From the NCBI RefSeq assembly GCF_000787575.1, contig NW_012236518.1, positions 682,001 through 746,000 of the forward strand: 64,000 nt of DNA, written 5' to 3'. Source of the stretch: Acytostelium subglobosum LB1 (taxonomy: Eukaryota > Evosea > Eumycetozoa > Acytosteliales > Acytosteliaceae). The position numbers were made by a program, and so were the translations under genes. A model generated the notes under the pieces. That model was not told the origin of the DNA. It ran no database searches and worked only from the letters and a program-made list of their open reading frames with translations. Shown in pieces: positions 10,876-23,842 of the stretch; position 1 is the stretch's first letter; every line of letters starts with the position of its first letter.

Positions 10876-12052
10876 ATGTTAAGATCAATGTCAAAGTCAT
10901 TGGTCATGGCTACAGGTGCCAACAGATTGCAAACAAGCAGCATTGGCATTATGGGCGGCAATCTCCGATTATGTTATGGCTTCACAACTTCTTCATCATC
11001 TAATAATACAGATTCACAAACGTCGTCAACTCATTCAAAGTCATCACAATTGAGAGTGGCCATTGTTGGTGCTCCTGTATGTACAAACATACACATTCAC
11101 TCATCAATCATAATGTACAACTTACTCATTCATTCATTCATTCATTCATACATTGTATGTTTATAGGGTTCAGGAAAAGGAACACAATCAGCCAAGTTGG
11201 AGAGAGACTTTGGTTTAAAGTCAATCTCAACTGGACAGATACTAAGAAAGGCGTCAACGGAGGATACTGAACTGGGTAGGGATATCAAGGCTAAGCTGGA
11301 CTCTGGACGTATGTATACCTTGCCACCCTATCAATCAATCAAATTACCCATGTTTCTAACTTACTCCGTTTGTTATAGAGTTGTTATCAGATGATTATAT
11401 GTTTAGCCTTGTAAAGGATTATCTCTCAAAGATTGGAGTATGTTGTTATAATGGCACTCGCTCGCTCACTCACTTATTAACATCATTCATCACCTTACAT
11501 TAGTCCTATCTTCTGGATGGATTCCCAAGGACAACAAAGCAAGCCGAGGCACTTGATAAATGGCTGGAAGAGAGGAATACGCCACTGGACTTTGTATTAT
11601 ATTTGGATGTTCCAGAGGAGGTGTTGATCGAACGTATATTGGATCGTTGGATCCATCCCGCAAGTGGAAGAGTGTACAACTCCACTTATAAGGTGCCCAA
11701 GGTGCCTGGAACCGATGACATCACTGGCGAGCCATTGGTGCGTCGCTCCGATGACAACGAGGAGCTAAAGATCAAAGATAGGATAGAGACATATCATCGC
11801 GAGACCATGCCAATCCTCACGCACTATAAGAACAAGAACAAACTAGTTACAATCTTCTCGCCAACCTCTGACGTTGGTTATGAATCAATATTACAATATA
11901 CCAATCAATATTGTAGAGGATACCAACAACAACAGCAGCAACAACAGAAACACACGCGACAACATCAATCAAACAATCAACAACAACAGCAACATAGTAA
12001 TGAACAGAAGTTCTCTACACAGACATCATCATCAACTACATGGCGCTTATAA
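10876..12052 (+). CDS. Adenylate kinase family protein, probably mitochondrial
   Basis: Exons are 10876-11076, 11167-11308, 11379-11437 and 11504-12052, giving 316 residues. The first ~60 residues are basic and Ser/Thr-rich, like a mitochondrial presequence. The P-loop GAPGSGKGTQ is split by intron 1. It is followed by ISTGQILR (AMP site), YLLDGFPRT, and a LID region with ERILDRWIHPASGRVYN but no zinc-binding Cys quartet. This pattern fits the AK2/AK3 type, which transfers phosphate from ATP or GTP to AMP. The last ~50 residues are an added Gln/Asn/Ser tail with two Gln runs, outside the usual fold. The intron positions fall in surface loops and all phases check. The substrate preference, ATP versus GTP, cannot be decided from the sequence. 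Confidence 0.93.
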
Positions 12053-12259
12053 AGACGAACAGACAGACTATTCAGTCGTGTCACTGTACATCCATCCATA
12101 CATCCATCAATTGATGACGTATCCCTTATTCATTCATTCATTTGCCCAATACTAACTTTGAGCAACAACGATCAAACTCGTTTCACGAATGAATCCATCG
12201 ATCAATCAATCGTGAATCAAACAATAACTCCGAACGAACAGGTACACGAACGAACGAAC

Positions 12260-13396
12260 ATGGACAAACAGAGTGATATATTGAAGAGGATCAACAATGA
12301 GGTTGGCAGCGACCCAAACAACTTCATGCGGGTCTTGACCAACCAGTCGAATGGCGCGTTGGTCTACTTAATCGGCACATCACACGTGTCAAAGACGGAT
12401 GCCAAGCGTGTCAGTCAGATAATGGACATAGTCAAGCCCGATACAGTGTTTGTAGAGATGTGTAAAGGTCGTGAAGTACTTCTCAGACTGCCAGAGCAAC
12501 AGCTGCGACAGGTGATTGCACGAAGACCCAACATCCCATGGCTGGGCACAACAAAGTTCGATCCGGTTGTTCTCTCTGCCCTATCCACCTTCTACTACTA
12601 CGCGACCAAGGCAACCAATCACATCAGTGGCATGGAGATGAGAGTGGCATCACAGTATGCCAAGGATAACAAGTGTCGACTTGTACTTGGTGATCGTGAT
12701 CAACAATGTATGTCTTGCCTGGTGGACTGACTTGATGCGACTCGACGACTAACTTCATGAACAGTGACATACTCTAGACTGATGAATAGTATAAGCTTGT
12801 CAGACTATCTTACAATTCTTGGTACATGTGCGGTGACTGTACCTAATCTACTGATGTGCAGCAAGGAGGAGTTATATAATGATATCACAGAGCAGTTTGC
12901 AAGGCTGGAGGACGTGTCGGTGGCAGAAACAGAGTCGGGGATGTTGCGTGATAACGTTCCATTCCCAGAGGTGCTCATCGACGAGCGCGACAGGTTCATG
13001 GCCAGCACACTGCGAGACACTCCCGGAAAGACTATCGTGGCAGTGGTTGGCAAGGGCCATGTACATGGTATAACACAGTTTATGGACAGGGATCGCGATG
13101 TGGACAGCTACAAGCTTAGGCAGTATCTAGAGGAGACAAAGGAGCCAAGTGCACTATCAAAGTATGGCTATCCAGCTACCGTGGCAACAGTGTTGGGAGC
13201 ACCGGCCAGCATTGCCATGGGATCAATTTATACATTCAGACGCTTGGTGTTGGGGCGAAGGACTAGTCCGGCCATCTTGGCAGCCGGATTCATTGGATGT
13301 GTTGGCGCCGAGCTGGCGCTGGCCTCATATTGCATCAACAGAGTATATCGTAAACTGGACGACATGTGCGAGTATGCAGATACATTAAAGAGGTAG
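12260..13396 (+). CDS. TraB-domain membrane protein
   Basis: Exons are 12260-12707 and 12765-13396, giving 359 residues. I start at the first ATG (12260); the frame runs open further up but has no earlier ATG. The TraB/PrgY (Tiki-related) fold shows its motifs: LIGTSHVSK near residue 31, FVEMCKGR, LGDRDQQ across the splice junction, and VVGKGHVHGI. The C-terminus carries two hydrophobic helices (ATVATVLGAPASIAMG and the Ala/Gly-rich stretch after SPAILAAG). The architecture matches eukaryotic TRABD proteins, which are associated with membranes including the mitochondrial outer membrane. Family members are predicted metalloproteases on structural grounds. The gene is convergent with the RRM gene. 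Confidence 0.88.
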
Positions 13397-14047
13397 TAGG
13401 ATGTAGATTGATTGATTGACATTCTTTGTTTATTAGGGGAGGGAGGGTAGGGAAAGTGAATGTGGCAGACGATGGCTGGCTGACATGGGTATACAATGTC
13501 AACAACGCATGTGTGATGATGGATGTTAACAATATTGTTGTGCGACGGTTTGGATGGCTGGCTGGCATCCAGATCCAGTTGGACTCGGTAAAGAGGTCCA
13601 GCGATTGGATTGGGTACCGGTTGGTGAAGCAAGCGAGGGGAGGAGAAAGGGGAGGGGAGGAAGGATGGAGGAAGGGCGGGACGACGGCGAGGCGGGCTGG
13701 CAATGTTTAGTCTGACTAGAGAGGAAACTATTGACGCGCCTGTTCGTGGCGTTTTGCAAGTCGTCGGGTTCGTGGATGGGATGGTCGGATGGTGCTCTCG
13801 CTGTCGGTCGGTCGGGTTGTTGATTGGCTTGCTTCTTGCGCATTCAATAAATTAATGAGGTGTATGTATGTGATTGATTGGTTGTGTGTTGCTGGCGATG
13901 CGGTGCGATGCGATGCGATGATAGTTGATGGCTTTGCTGATGGCCATGAGTCTCATGTTTCAATTGTGTATGTTTGTGTGTTCGGTCTAAGTAGGCAGGC
14001 GACAGAGTGTCAACATCGGTATGGATAGATAGATTGGCAGCCATTGT
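13397..14047. other. Convergent 3' spacer with G-rich purine tract
   Basis: This 651-base spacer lies between two convergent genes. It contains a purine tract at about 13635-13680 with GGGG/GGGG/GGGG/GGG runs on the plus strand. GT-rich sequence and GCGATGCGATGCGATG repeats (about 13899-13920) follow. Open frames here overlap on several frames with no domain and are not called. Confidence 0.5.
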
Positions 14048-16013
14048 TTAGAAGGAGGAATTGAAATAAGTGAAGCCTCCATAGTTGGAGGGGAGGTTGA
14101 CATTCGAATAGTTGTTGTAGTTGTTGAAGTTGTTTGGCGGGTTGTTGACATATACAGGGTCCTGGCTCATGCGGTAGCTCATAGGGTTGGATTGTTGGTA
14201 GTGATGATGATGGTTGTTGTTGTTGAAGTGCGCTCCATGTTCAACATTGTTGTATGTTGAACCGATGTTGTTGTTGTGGTGATGGTTGTTGTTGTGATTG
14301 TGATTGTTCGTGTTGTTGTTGTTGTTGTTCGTCGATGTGGGTGCTGGGATTGGGATGTTGTTCGATGTGGCGGCGGTCGGTGCGGCTGGCGTCGACGACG
14401 ACAAGCTGCTGTTGGTCGTCGAAGTGGTGGGTGCGGCGGGGAAGTTGGTTGCAGTCGAATGCAGGTTGTAAGGCTTGGTCAGACTGACCTCGTTGGCGCG
14501 AAAGTCTAGACTAGCTATGCTGCTGAGTGTGGTTTGGAGATTGAAATCAAAGTTGTTGTTGCCGTTCGATCCGAAATAGGATGTGAAGATGCTGTTGGCG
14601 TTGTCGTTGTCATGTACAGAGGTGGTGTTGTTGCTGCTGTTGGGTGAAGAGTTCGTGCTGCTGCTGTTGCTGTGAATGGTCGTGTTGGTTGATGCGGCAG
14701 CGGCGGCACCAGAGGCGGCAGAGTTGTTTGGCGAGAGGCTTGTGCTGCTGGAGTTGCTGTTGACGCTGCTGTTGCTGCCGGTGCTACTGATGCTGCTGCT
14801 ACTGCTGCTGTTGATGAGGCTGCCATGTGGTGGTAGTTCGGTGTAGTTCTTCATGCCCACGACGCCAGCGCCGCTGATGACGGTGGAGGAAGAAGAGGCA
14901 GCAGGTGAGTTTGTCGATGAGTTGTTGAGATTGCCACTACCGATGTAGTTGCTGCTCGAGCTGCTGTGCGGCGCGCTGGTTGGAACCATCATTGGTTGTC
15001 CATTGCCATTGACCATGAGCTTGTTCTCGAAAGGTTGTCCATTTACAATTAAATTTACATTCTTCTTGGCGAACGCGTTGTTGAGCGACGCCAGCTGACC
15101 GGGATGCTGATGAAGATGGTGGTGATGCGGGGGAATGCCAAAGGCCGATGGATTGACTGTACCGCCGTTCGGATAATCCATCGGGTCCTTGATAAGAGTG
15201 TGTTGGCTGCCGAATGGTTTGGGTTTTATGCCAACCATCTGCGAGCTGTCGTAGCCATTCAGGCTGGCTCCGTTGTAGCCGTTCGTCGTCATTGTTCGTT
15301 TTGGAACAGCAGCGGTGTTGCTGATCGTCGTCATTGTCGTTGTCGAGGGTATAGGGTTCGTCATAGTGGCGACTCCCTTTCGCGGTTGCTTAGTCTTTGA
15401 ATATTTGGAATCAAATTGGTGAACTCTGCTTGTTTGATTGGAGTCCATTATTAGTGCCATGGATTCTTTGGGTGTGAATGCTGATGTTGCCAAGGATGTG
15501 ACATACCTCGAAAAGTTACCCATGATCTTCTCCTTTGATTCATTGCTCAGGCTCTGGATGTCCTCTTTATATAGTTTGGTGGCTCTTGCCCACTGATGGA
15601 TGGAGACCACAATGGAAGGATATTGTTAATGACATGGTCCAACAACATGGATGATGAACAAACAACACTTACTTCAAGCTTCAATACTCGGCCATCCAGA
15701 ATGATATCTTGCTTCGATAGCTCATCCATTGCCGTGTAGGCATGAGACTTGTTCTCAAACTCTATGAAAGCAAAGCCTCGGGTCTTTCCAAACTTGTTCT
15801 CTGGAATTTCGCATCGTTCAAGAGGTCCAAACCTTTTGTTTGGAAATATAGTGTCAATATTGTTTCATGATGATGAGGCGAGGCTGGGTCTTACTTTGAA
15901 AAGATCATCGATATCGATGAGACTGGTGTAGTGTGGCGGATGTTGCTAACATAGATGGTGCTGGACGTCCGATCCATGAGGTTCATCGATAGGGGAGTTA
16001 TGTCGTTCATCAT
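14048..16013 (-). CDS. RRM RNA-binding protein with long low-complexity tail
   Basis: Minus-strand exons are 16013-15895, 15832-15673 and 15592-14048, giving 607 residues. One RNA-recognition motif occupies about residues 18-98: RNP2 is IYVSNI and RNP1 is KTRGFAFIEF, followed by LDGRVLKLEWA. The next ~60 residues are a charged helical extension. The remaining ~430 are Asn/Ser/Gly/His/Thr-rich with long Ser and Asn runs, a prion-like region often found in granule-forming RNA-binding proteins. The exon 1 to exon 2 junction is in frame (SK|FGPL), so no frameshift is needed. I do not recognise a specific orthologue. The 2.6 kb upstream contains several good minus-strand splice donors, so extra 5' exons are likely. 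Confidence 0.88.
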
Positions 16014-18660
16014 TTTGTACTAGTCCCTGTGTTCCTTCCTTGTATTGCTTGCTTGATTGCTTGCGTGCTTGGGGGTCGGTGCTGCTCTTGTTGCGCTGCT
16101 GCTGCCTGCTGCTGCTTGCTGCTGCTTCTTCTGTCTGGCGTTGTTCCCAATATTGTGATACAAGAGAGACGATCACAGGGAGTGACCGATGCGACGGGGA
16201 GCAAGTAGAGGAGGAGAGAGAAAGAATAATCGATGGTATTTGGAATAAAGAATGGAGAGAGAGGACCAATTAGCAAGCAGGGAATATTGAGATGATGTCA
16301 ATCAATGAACAACAGGCAGGGCAACCAAGCCAATATAGATTGAGATGAATGGATATGAGTTGAGATGGGATTGAATGGATGGAATGAACAAAGAAAAACA
16401 GATACAATAATAAAATAAATGGTCAACATAAATGGAGGATGAGGCGTGGCAAGCAGTCATGCTGCTGCCTGCTGTTGGACGCTGAAGCTGCTGATGGGAT
16501 GTGCACGGGGTATGAGTGCAGGCAGTCACCTGGCAGCCAAGGTCAGGGGTTGACTGATTGAGTTGAGTGTTGGTGTTGCTGGTGGCATGTGGGGATATGA
16601 TACATTAGAGGGGGTGTGTGGGTGGGATGAGTGGGTGCGCGATGGTTCCACCTTCCAATCACAAGGTCTTTTGGAAGAATGAATCAAAAAGAGGAACCAA
16701 ATCACAAACGATTTTAAATGAAATGATGGCCAGGTGGTGATTGGGTGATATGGCGATGAAGGTGAGCGGGTGTGTGTTGGGTGATGTGTGGTGGATCACA
16801 AAGGGGAGCAAACTTACCTTTTTGGACTTGTGTGTGTGAGTGGGGGGGGTGATGAAGTGGCGGAGGTTGTTGGTTGTGTTGTTTGTTGTTGTAATTGTGT
16901 GTTTTGAGTGTGTGGAACAGAACTATGCAAGGATGATTGGTCTTGTTTGTCAGGAGACTGGTTGGTGTGTATGGCCTTTTAGGGTAGGCCAGTCAATCAA
17001 GTCATTCAAGCTCATTAAGTAAATTAAAGTCAATCGCCGCCATATATGTGCCAGTAATGGTAACTCCTCTAGAGGTATTACATTGACAAACTTGAATCAT
17101 TGACTGACTGACTGCCAGGCGAAATGATGACCATTGGATGATAGATGGATGGTTGCTTACCTTGAGGTTGTGGTGAAGGCGCTGCTTCTTGGATGGCTCG
17201 CTTACTACTCGCTCGCTTGCTAGAGTTTTAGAGACCAAGAAGAGCTCTAGCCAACTAAAGATAAAGACAAAGTTGAGGTGTGCTCCTTTGATAAGGAAGT
17301 GGAAATATATGTATATATATATAACTGATGTTTTCGGTGCTCAGTGTGCAGAGGTTGTGATTGGATTGATTGATTGGTTGGTTGGAATGATTGATTAATG
17401 AATGATGATGTGTTGATTATTGGGTAGTAGCTCAGGCGTTGTTGTTGACGTCCATAAATAACTCTCTTATTATTATTTTGGAAGGAAGAGGAGAGGTAGG
17501 TTCAGGGGTGTTAATGATAATGTTTAGACTATTGATCTGAAATGATGATGCATTGTCGGTGGATAGGTATCCAACTCACCTGATGTTGATATCAACACTA
17601 TCTCTTGTTCTTCTTGTCTATGTCTCCTTTCCTTTCTCTCTTTTGCGATGAGACCACTGATCCTCCTTTTGCTTCCTCCTATACTCTCTTTCTCTCTGTC
17701 AGGCTGCTCTGTTTGCTAATACTGCTGCAGCTTCAAATGTCTGTTTGTTGTTGGATGGATGGATGGATGGGATGGATGGATATGGTTGGATTGTTGAGTG
17801 GACTGGTTGTTTGTTGTTCAATGTTAATTTACAACAATGAGTTGAGAGAATATGCAACTGTTTAATCAACTTGAGACCGTAGTGTGAGTGAGTGTGTGTG
17901 AGGTGTGAGGTGAGAGGGATATATATATATAATATATGTGCGATAGAATGAAAGAAAGAAAGAAAGAATGAATGTACGCGCTAGGATGTGTTGGTTGGCT
18001 GGATTGGACTGGAATGGACTGGATTGGATTGGACTGGACGTGTGTTGACAGCGCTGACAAGTTGTCTTGTGAGTTTGGGATGGGTAGAGGTAGATGAATG
18101 GATGGATGGTATCTATCGCCAAGTCGCGATTTCGCGATGAGGGGACGCGTGGAAAGTTATATCAGCTGAGTTGCTGTCTTGCTTGGCAACAAAAAGATGT
18201 TGTTGTTGAATCAGTAGTGAGTAATATGTAATAGGAGCTTGCTTCACTGAACCGATATGAGAGACATGTGTGTGTGTTTGTGTTTGTGAGTGTGAGTGGA
18301 GTGAATAAGTGAGTGATATATGGTATTATAAATATGTATATGTATAAATATATATATGATATGTTATATGTATGTGTTGTTTGAATGATATATGTACAAA
18401 GGGATAGATGTGATTAAATATATTGGAATGGATTGGATTGAAGATAATACGCAGGGACTTGAGAATTACAGACACAACCTGACACACACACACTCTTACA
18501 CTTACACACACACATCACATTATTCACATTATTGTCCCCATTCAGACATCCCACAACTACATTTATATATCTCCAACACACACACACACTCATTCATTCA
18601 CTTCACTTCACTACTTCTCACCACACTGCATTGAATTGCCACTTTGAGCCAACAGATCCG
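16014..18660. promoter_or_regulatory. Large upstream region of RRM gene, possible 5' exons
   Basis: At 2.6 kb this is the largest coding-poor stretch here, between two divergent genes. On the minus strand it has donor-like sites AAG|GTAAGC at 17161/17160, AAAG|GTAAGT at 16818/16817, CAG|GTGAGT at 17580/17579 and CAG|GTGACT at 16530/16529. This suggests non-coding or short coding 5' exons of the RRM gene. Repeats include GGAT/GGAC arrays (17755-17790, 17998-18040), GAAA (17952-17967), and CA/TATA microsatellites toward the CPBP gene. Open frames are GT- or AT-biased and unsupported. Confidence 0.45.
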
Positions 18661-18750
18661 ATGAGCTACAACACACACCACTCACGTACATCAACAACAT
18701 CAACAACAGCATCAGCTGAGTTGTCATCGCCGCCGCAACAGAAACAGAAA

Positions 18751-18783
<33 letters not shown>

Positions 18784-19962
18784 AAGTCGCTGCGGAAACA
18801 GAAGCAGCATCAACAACAACAACAGCAGCAACAGCATCAACAGACAACTGATCAACAACAAGATGATAATGAAAACGAAAACACAATGCATGAAGGTGAA
18901 GATCAGGTGGAGACACCTACTGAGGCAACAATGACAAGGCTAGGACCTAAATCACTTGCTGTGGTGGGTGTGGTCGAATCGGCTGCATGCCTCATTGAAT
19001 CGTCGATCGTAATGTTGTTCATTCAATCGACATGGCAGGCTATTGTAAACGTTGTCCGGACTGGCTTGGGCGTGTCTTTGCCAGGCCAGGTGGATCTCGC
19101 AGTGTTGCCAGCGACACTAATCACGCACACATTATACATGCTCAAGCGATACAAGTATCTATTCCAGAATGTGTCGCCGCCACTGCGGCCTTGGTTCGGA
19201 ATGTCCGGTTCGGACAGACAACAGCGCCGGATCGTAAACAATGAGGCACTGATGTTCATGGCATGCATGCTGGGTCTCTTCATTGCATCGCTCGTGCAAC
19301 AGTATGCCACGGGACAATTCATATTCAACATGGACAACATCTACACCGTGTCCACATTCAACAAGAGCATCAACTACTTCAGCCTGGTTTCGATACTCAT
19401 CTTTGCGCCCATCTCTGAAGAGTTAATCTTTCGTGGATTCATACTCTATATCCTCCGACGAAGAAGTGACAATGTCAAGTTCTGCGTAATCACTTCCAAC
19501 ATAATCTTTGGACTCTTCCATCTTGTCAATTTGGGCGGAGGTATATCATTCTATTATATCTTATTACAGGTAAGATAGTCCGGCTTCGGCTTCATTCATT
19601 CACATTTTAGATGTTGGACTAACATCATTCATTTGAACCTTTGGAAGATCACAATGGGAGTTTTGTTTGGAATCAATCTTAGTTTGTTCTTCCTTCAGAC
19701 TGGTACTCTGGCAACACCTATACTGATACATATATTCAACAACTCACTATCAATATTCCTTCCAACAACAACTACTAACTTTGCCAATATTATCATTCTT
19801 CCATACCGTAAGTACTTACTTATAAACAATGATTCAATTGTTTGGTCTGTGCTGCGCTAACATCAATCACATCTCATTACAACATAACACATAGTTACAT
19901 TGGAAGTGTTGATGACTATTGGATTCTATCGTCGTGGTATTTCCAGACTTGGTCGTCATTGA
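18661..19962 (+). CDS. CPBP/Rce1-like intramembrane metalloprotease
   Basis: Exons are 18661-19569, 19648-19807 and 19895-19962, giving 378 residues. The first ~85 residues are Gln-rich low complexity. The rest is a multi-helix membrane protein with the three signatures of the CPBP (CAAX protease and bacteriocin-processing, ABI) family: SEELIFRGF (EExxxR), FGLFHL (FxxxH) and HIFNN (HxxxN). These Glu and His residues form the intramembrane active site, so the protein should be catalytically competent. Rce1, a CAAX prenyl protease, is one branch. The overall similarity here looks closer to bacterial-type ABI proteins, and the substrate is unknown. The last exon adds only 22 codons, ending RRGISRLGRH. 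Confidence 0.88.
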
Positions 19963-20552
19963 TGTGAAGGGATTTCTCTCTCTCTATCTCTGTGCAGTTG
20001 CACACCCAAATGACCTTATTGGGCTTTTCCTTCAGTTTATCACAACAACGCACACATCCATCTTTGCAAAGTCAAGCAAGACACACACAACAAATAAAAA
20101 CAAGGATGTGTGAAGAGATGGACATAGGATGAGTGGACAACGCTTAAATACAGTGAGTGCTACACTCTTTCAATTCATAAGCAGTTTTATCTCCTTATTG
20201 TTCATATACATATAATAGTTTATCTGTTCCTTAATAACTTACTAATATTGTTTTTTTGCTAAAGACAATCACTTAGTGTATTATCACCATTGTTCATAGT
20301 CAGTCCAATCAAATAGATTATAATCTATCATATATATTTAATCAACTATAATAATAATCAAAGTATATAAGTTATATACTTTGTTTATTGTTTTAAATAG
20401 TCTTATTAATATATATTATATTTATATTCAAAGTCAATCTTGTGATATACAACAAGTTCAGTTCCCATCAATCAATCAATCAATCAGATTATCAATCAAT
20501 CAATCAATCAGTTCCTTAATCTTAGCAACAACAATAACAAGTAGTTACAATC
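19963..20552. other. Spacer upstream of the Argonaute gene
   Basis: The first 150 bases are 3' flank of the CPBP gene. From 20160 the sequence becomes strongly AT-rich, and it ends in AATC runs (20468-20515) and ACAACAATAACAA before the ATG. This is a typical dictyostelid promoter and leader; no specific element is evident. Confidence 0.5.
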
Positions 20553-23444
20553 ATGTCTCAACAAGGTGAAGGACGTGGAGGTCGTGGAGGCCGTGGAGGT
20601 GGTGATCGTGGTGGACGCGGAGGACGTGGAGGAGGCGGTGGTGACCGTGGAGGATACCAAGGAGGAGGCCGTGGTGGCGGTGGTGATCGTGGAGGATACC
20701 AAGGAGGAGGCCGCGGCGGACGTGGTGGAAGAGGAGGTGGTCGTGGTGGTCATCATGACAGAGACGTCGACGACGTTGCCCAGCACGTCGAGCAGGTCCA
20801 CATTCAAGATGACCAAGGACATCCAGGCTTTGGTGGTCGTGGTGGTGGTGGTCGCGGTGGCGGTGGTGACCGTGGCGACCGTGGAGGACGTGGTGGTCGC
20901 GGCGGCGGTGACCGTGGTGACCGTGGAGGACGTGGCGGTCGTGGTGGACGTGGAGGATACCAAGGAGGAAGAGGTGATGACGATGAGTCCTCCCCTTCTT
21001 CAAGACAAGCACCCCAAGGTGCTTGGGGAGCTGCTCCACCCAGCCAGGCTAAAACATCAACAACATCAACTACATCAACATCAACAACATCTACTACCAG
21101 CACTTCATCATCCGGTGCTATTGTCCGTGCCCCAAGAGGACCACCAAGAGATAGAATCAATGATAACGATGTCCAGGGTCTTGCCTTAAAGAAGATCATG
21201 GCAGCCAGATACCCATCCGTATCAATCATGGTCAATCAGTTCCTTCTGAACTTTACCAAAAAGCAACTATTCCAATACGCCATTGACTTTACTGTAAGTT
21301 ATCGACACAATGTCAAACCCAACCAAACTCAACCTCACATTCATGTCTAACAACATACTCACTACTCATCAATGATTGATTAGCCACCTGTTGATAACAG
21401 ATCAACCAAGTGGGATATCCTTAACAAGTACCCAGAGATTGGCCTGTTCCAGTTCGATGGTGTTGGAGTGCTCTACTCCACAGCCAAGAACCCATCCAAG
21501 AACTATACTACAGATGGCCAACAGGTCACTGTTCAGTTTGTGAAGGAGATCACCAACGACCACAAGTCATTGATCCACTTTTACAACATCATGTTCAAAC
21601 GCTTCATGAGAGACATGGGATTCTCGATCATTGGCAGACAGTACTTCAGCTCTCAAAAGATCCACAGAATCGAGAAGCACAACCTTGAGGTCTGGTCTGG
21701 TTTCTTCACCTCTATCAATGCAATTGAGAAGGGCACCTCTCTGTTGGCCGATGTATCTTACAAGGTCGTCCGCACTGAGTCCCTCTTGCAACAGATCGAC
21801 AATGCCTTCCAGGATAAGAAGACCCGTCAAGACATTGAGAACGACCTCATTGGCAGCATCATCATCACAAAGTACAACAACAAGACGTACAGAGTGTGTG
21901 GAATCAACTGGAATATGTCCCCAAAGGACAAATTCGAGTCGTCCACCGGCATGATCTCGTTCATCGACTATTACAAGAAGAACTATCCCAACCACAAGAT
22001 CACCGAGGCCAACCAGCCACTGATCATCTCGGACGTCAAGCGTCGTGGTGTCGTCGAGACCGTCTACATCATCCCCGAACTCTCGTTCTTGACTGGTATG
22101 AGCGAGGAGATCACCAGCAACAGACACACAATGCTGGAGTTGTCCAACTACACCAACGTCAGACCAGTTGAACGTCTCAACACCCTCAATGGCTTCATCC
22201 AGTCATTGCTCACAAACGAAAAGATTGCCAAGTCCACCGCAGACTGGGGCTTCCAGATCCAGAACGCCATGCCAGTGGAGGGCAGCAAGCTGCCAGACCC
22301 TGTAACTGTTCAGAACATGAAGCAGCTGGCGGGCCAGAAGTGGATCATCCTGTCTGGCGACCGTGACATGCAGAGCGTGATGGGCTTCTCCAGGAAGTTG
22401 ATCTCTCTTTCTGGCCTCTCCAACCCAGACGTTATCACAATTGGCAAAGTGTTCCAGCCAAACATCTGGACCGACGAGATCCAGAAGAACCTAAACAAGG
22501 GCTATCTGTTCTTCTTCTGTGTTGTCCCCAGCGGCCGGAAGGACGTATACGACGCCATCAAGAAGGCCACACTCACCAAGTACCGTGTGCTCACCCAGTG
22601 TGCCTTTGCCAGGACCCTTGACAAGGAGGGAACCTCGGTGGCCGTCAAGATAACCCAGCAACTGATCGCCAAGATTGGTCGCAGCCCATGGGTACTCAAG
22701 AACCCACAGTACCAGATCCCCACGCACACTATGATCGTGGGCATTGATGTCGGTCACAACTCTGACCAACGTGGCAAGTCCGTAGTGGGCTTCTGTGCCT
22801 CGGTCAACGGAGACTACTCGTTGTACCACACAACTGCTATCGTCCAGTCCACACCAGGCAAGGAGATTGTCGAGTCACTCAAGCCATCGATGAAGAGTGC
22901 CCTCGCCGCCTACTATAAGCAGAACAACCGTCTGCCAGAGAATGTCATTGTCTACCGTGATGGTGTCGGAGATGGTATGCTTGACCTTGTGCGCAAGTTT
23001 GAGATTGCCGCCATCAAGGACGCCTTTGTCGAGACGCCCTCCATCTGGGGTGTCCATCCCAAGCTTCTCTACTGTGTCGTCAAGAAGAACACCAACACCA
23101 GATTCTTCGACGTCAGGAATGGCTACGACAACCCAACCGCCGGAACCTTGGTCGACAAGGGATGCACGCACCAGGACTGGTACGACTTCTTCCTCGTGTC
23201 CCAGAGAGTGCACAAGGGCAGTGTCAATCCAACCCATTACCACGTCATTTTGGATGAGACTTCCATCTCTGCAGACAACTTCTGTCTCTTCACCTACCAC
23301 ATGTGCTATCTCTACTACAACTTTGACAAGTCTGTTCGTGTCCCAGCCCCATGCCAGTACGCCCACAAGCTTGCCTTCCTCATTGGTAGACATGTCCACA
23401 GCCAGGTCGCAGAGGAACTCAGTCTCAATCTCTACTTCCTTTAA
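20553..23444 (+). CDS. Argonaute protein, Piwi type
   Basis: Exons are 20553-21293 and 21384-23444 (phase 0), giving 933 residues. Residues 3-145 are an RGG/GGRGG-rich tail interrupted by an acidic segment, the kind that is arginine-methylated and binds Tudor proteins in Piwi clade members. PAZ, MID and PIWI domains follow. The slicer tetrad is complete by my numbering: D702 (IVGIDVGHN), E741 (GKEIVESL), D773 (VIVYRDGVGDG) and H908 (QYAHKLAF). It should therefore bind small guide RNAs and cut target RNA. Dictyostelid Argonautes (agn genes) are Piwi-like and act in transposon silencing; which paralogue this is cannot be told. The GC-rich repeated 5' coding part is likely to vary in length between strains. 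Confidence 0.95.
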
Positions 23445-23842
23445 GTAGAATGTTTTCTTGGTCTTTTCGCCAATCTTATCCAGTTCCCAAATAGATATAG
23501 ATAACGACGACCTTGACCAGTCATTCCATGATGGACAATCAATCATTCAATCATTCAATCAAACAATCAATTGATCGTCAACATTCCATTGCTCTCTCTG
23601 ATGAATAAAGAATAATGGCAAACAATTCCAAATCCAGATACTCGAATCCAAGAGAACGTCAAAGAACCTTTCGTCAGATTTTTTTGATCCACTGACACGG
23701 TGTCTTTTGCTTCCCTTCTCCCTTGCATCTCAAATGGTCAGACCTTCACGATACTATCTTATACCAATCTAATCTTGACCAACTATTTAGTTAGTTTAAA
23801 CATACTGAACATATACACATACAAACACACAATATAACAACA
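23445..23842. other. Spacer, 398 bases
   Basis: This is 3' flank of the Argonaute gene (AATC runs at 23540-23570, AATAAAGAATAA at about 23604) followed by the promoter and leader of the aldo-keto reductase gene. No gene is visible. Confidence 0.5.

Noticed and set aside
15895-16013. Apparent one-base frameshift in the RRM between IYVSNI and a second frame reading HYTSLIDIDDLFK.
   Set aside because: The frame from the ATG continues through SISMIFSK and joins exon 2 in phase as FSK|FGPLERCE, a normal RRM. The other frame is coincidental.
16840-17022. Sixty-codon frame with a signal-peptide-like start (MKWRRLLVVLFVVV).
   Set aside because: The stretch is GT-rich and such hydrophobic frames arise easily from it. 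There is no promoter context or homology, and minus-strand donors overlap it.
20508-21235. Long Val/Asp- and His-rich frames opposite or overlapping the Argonaute RGG tail.
   Set aside because: They are shadows of GGN/CGN repeat codons; only the RGG frame joins the PAZ-PIWI exon.
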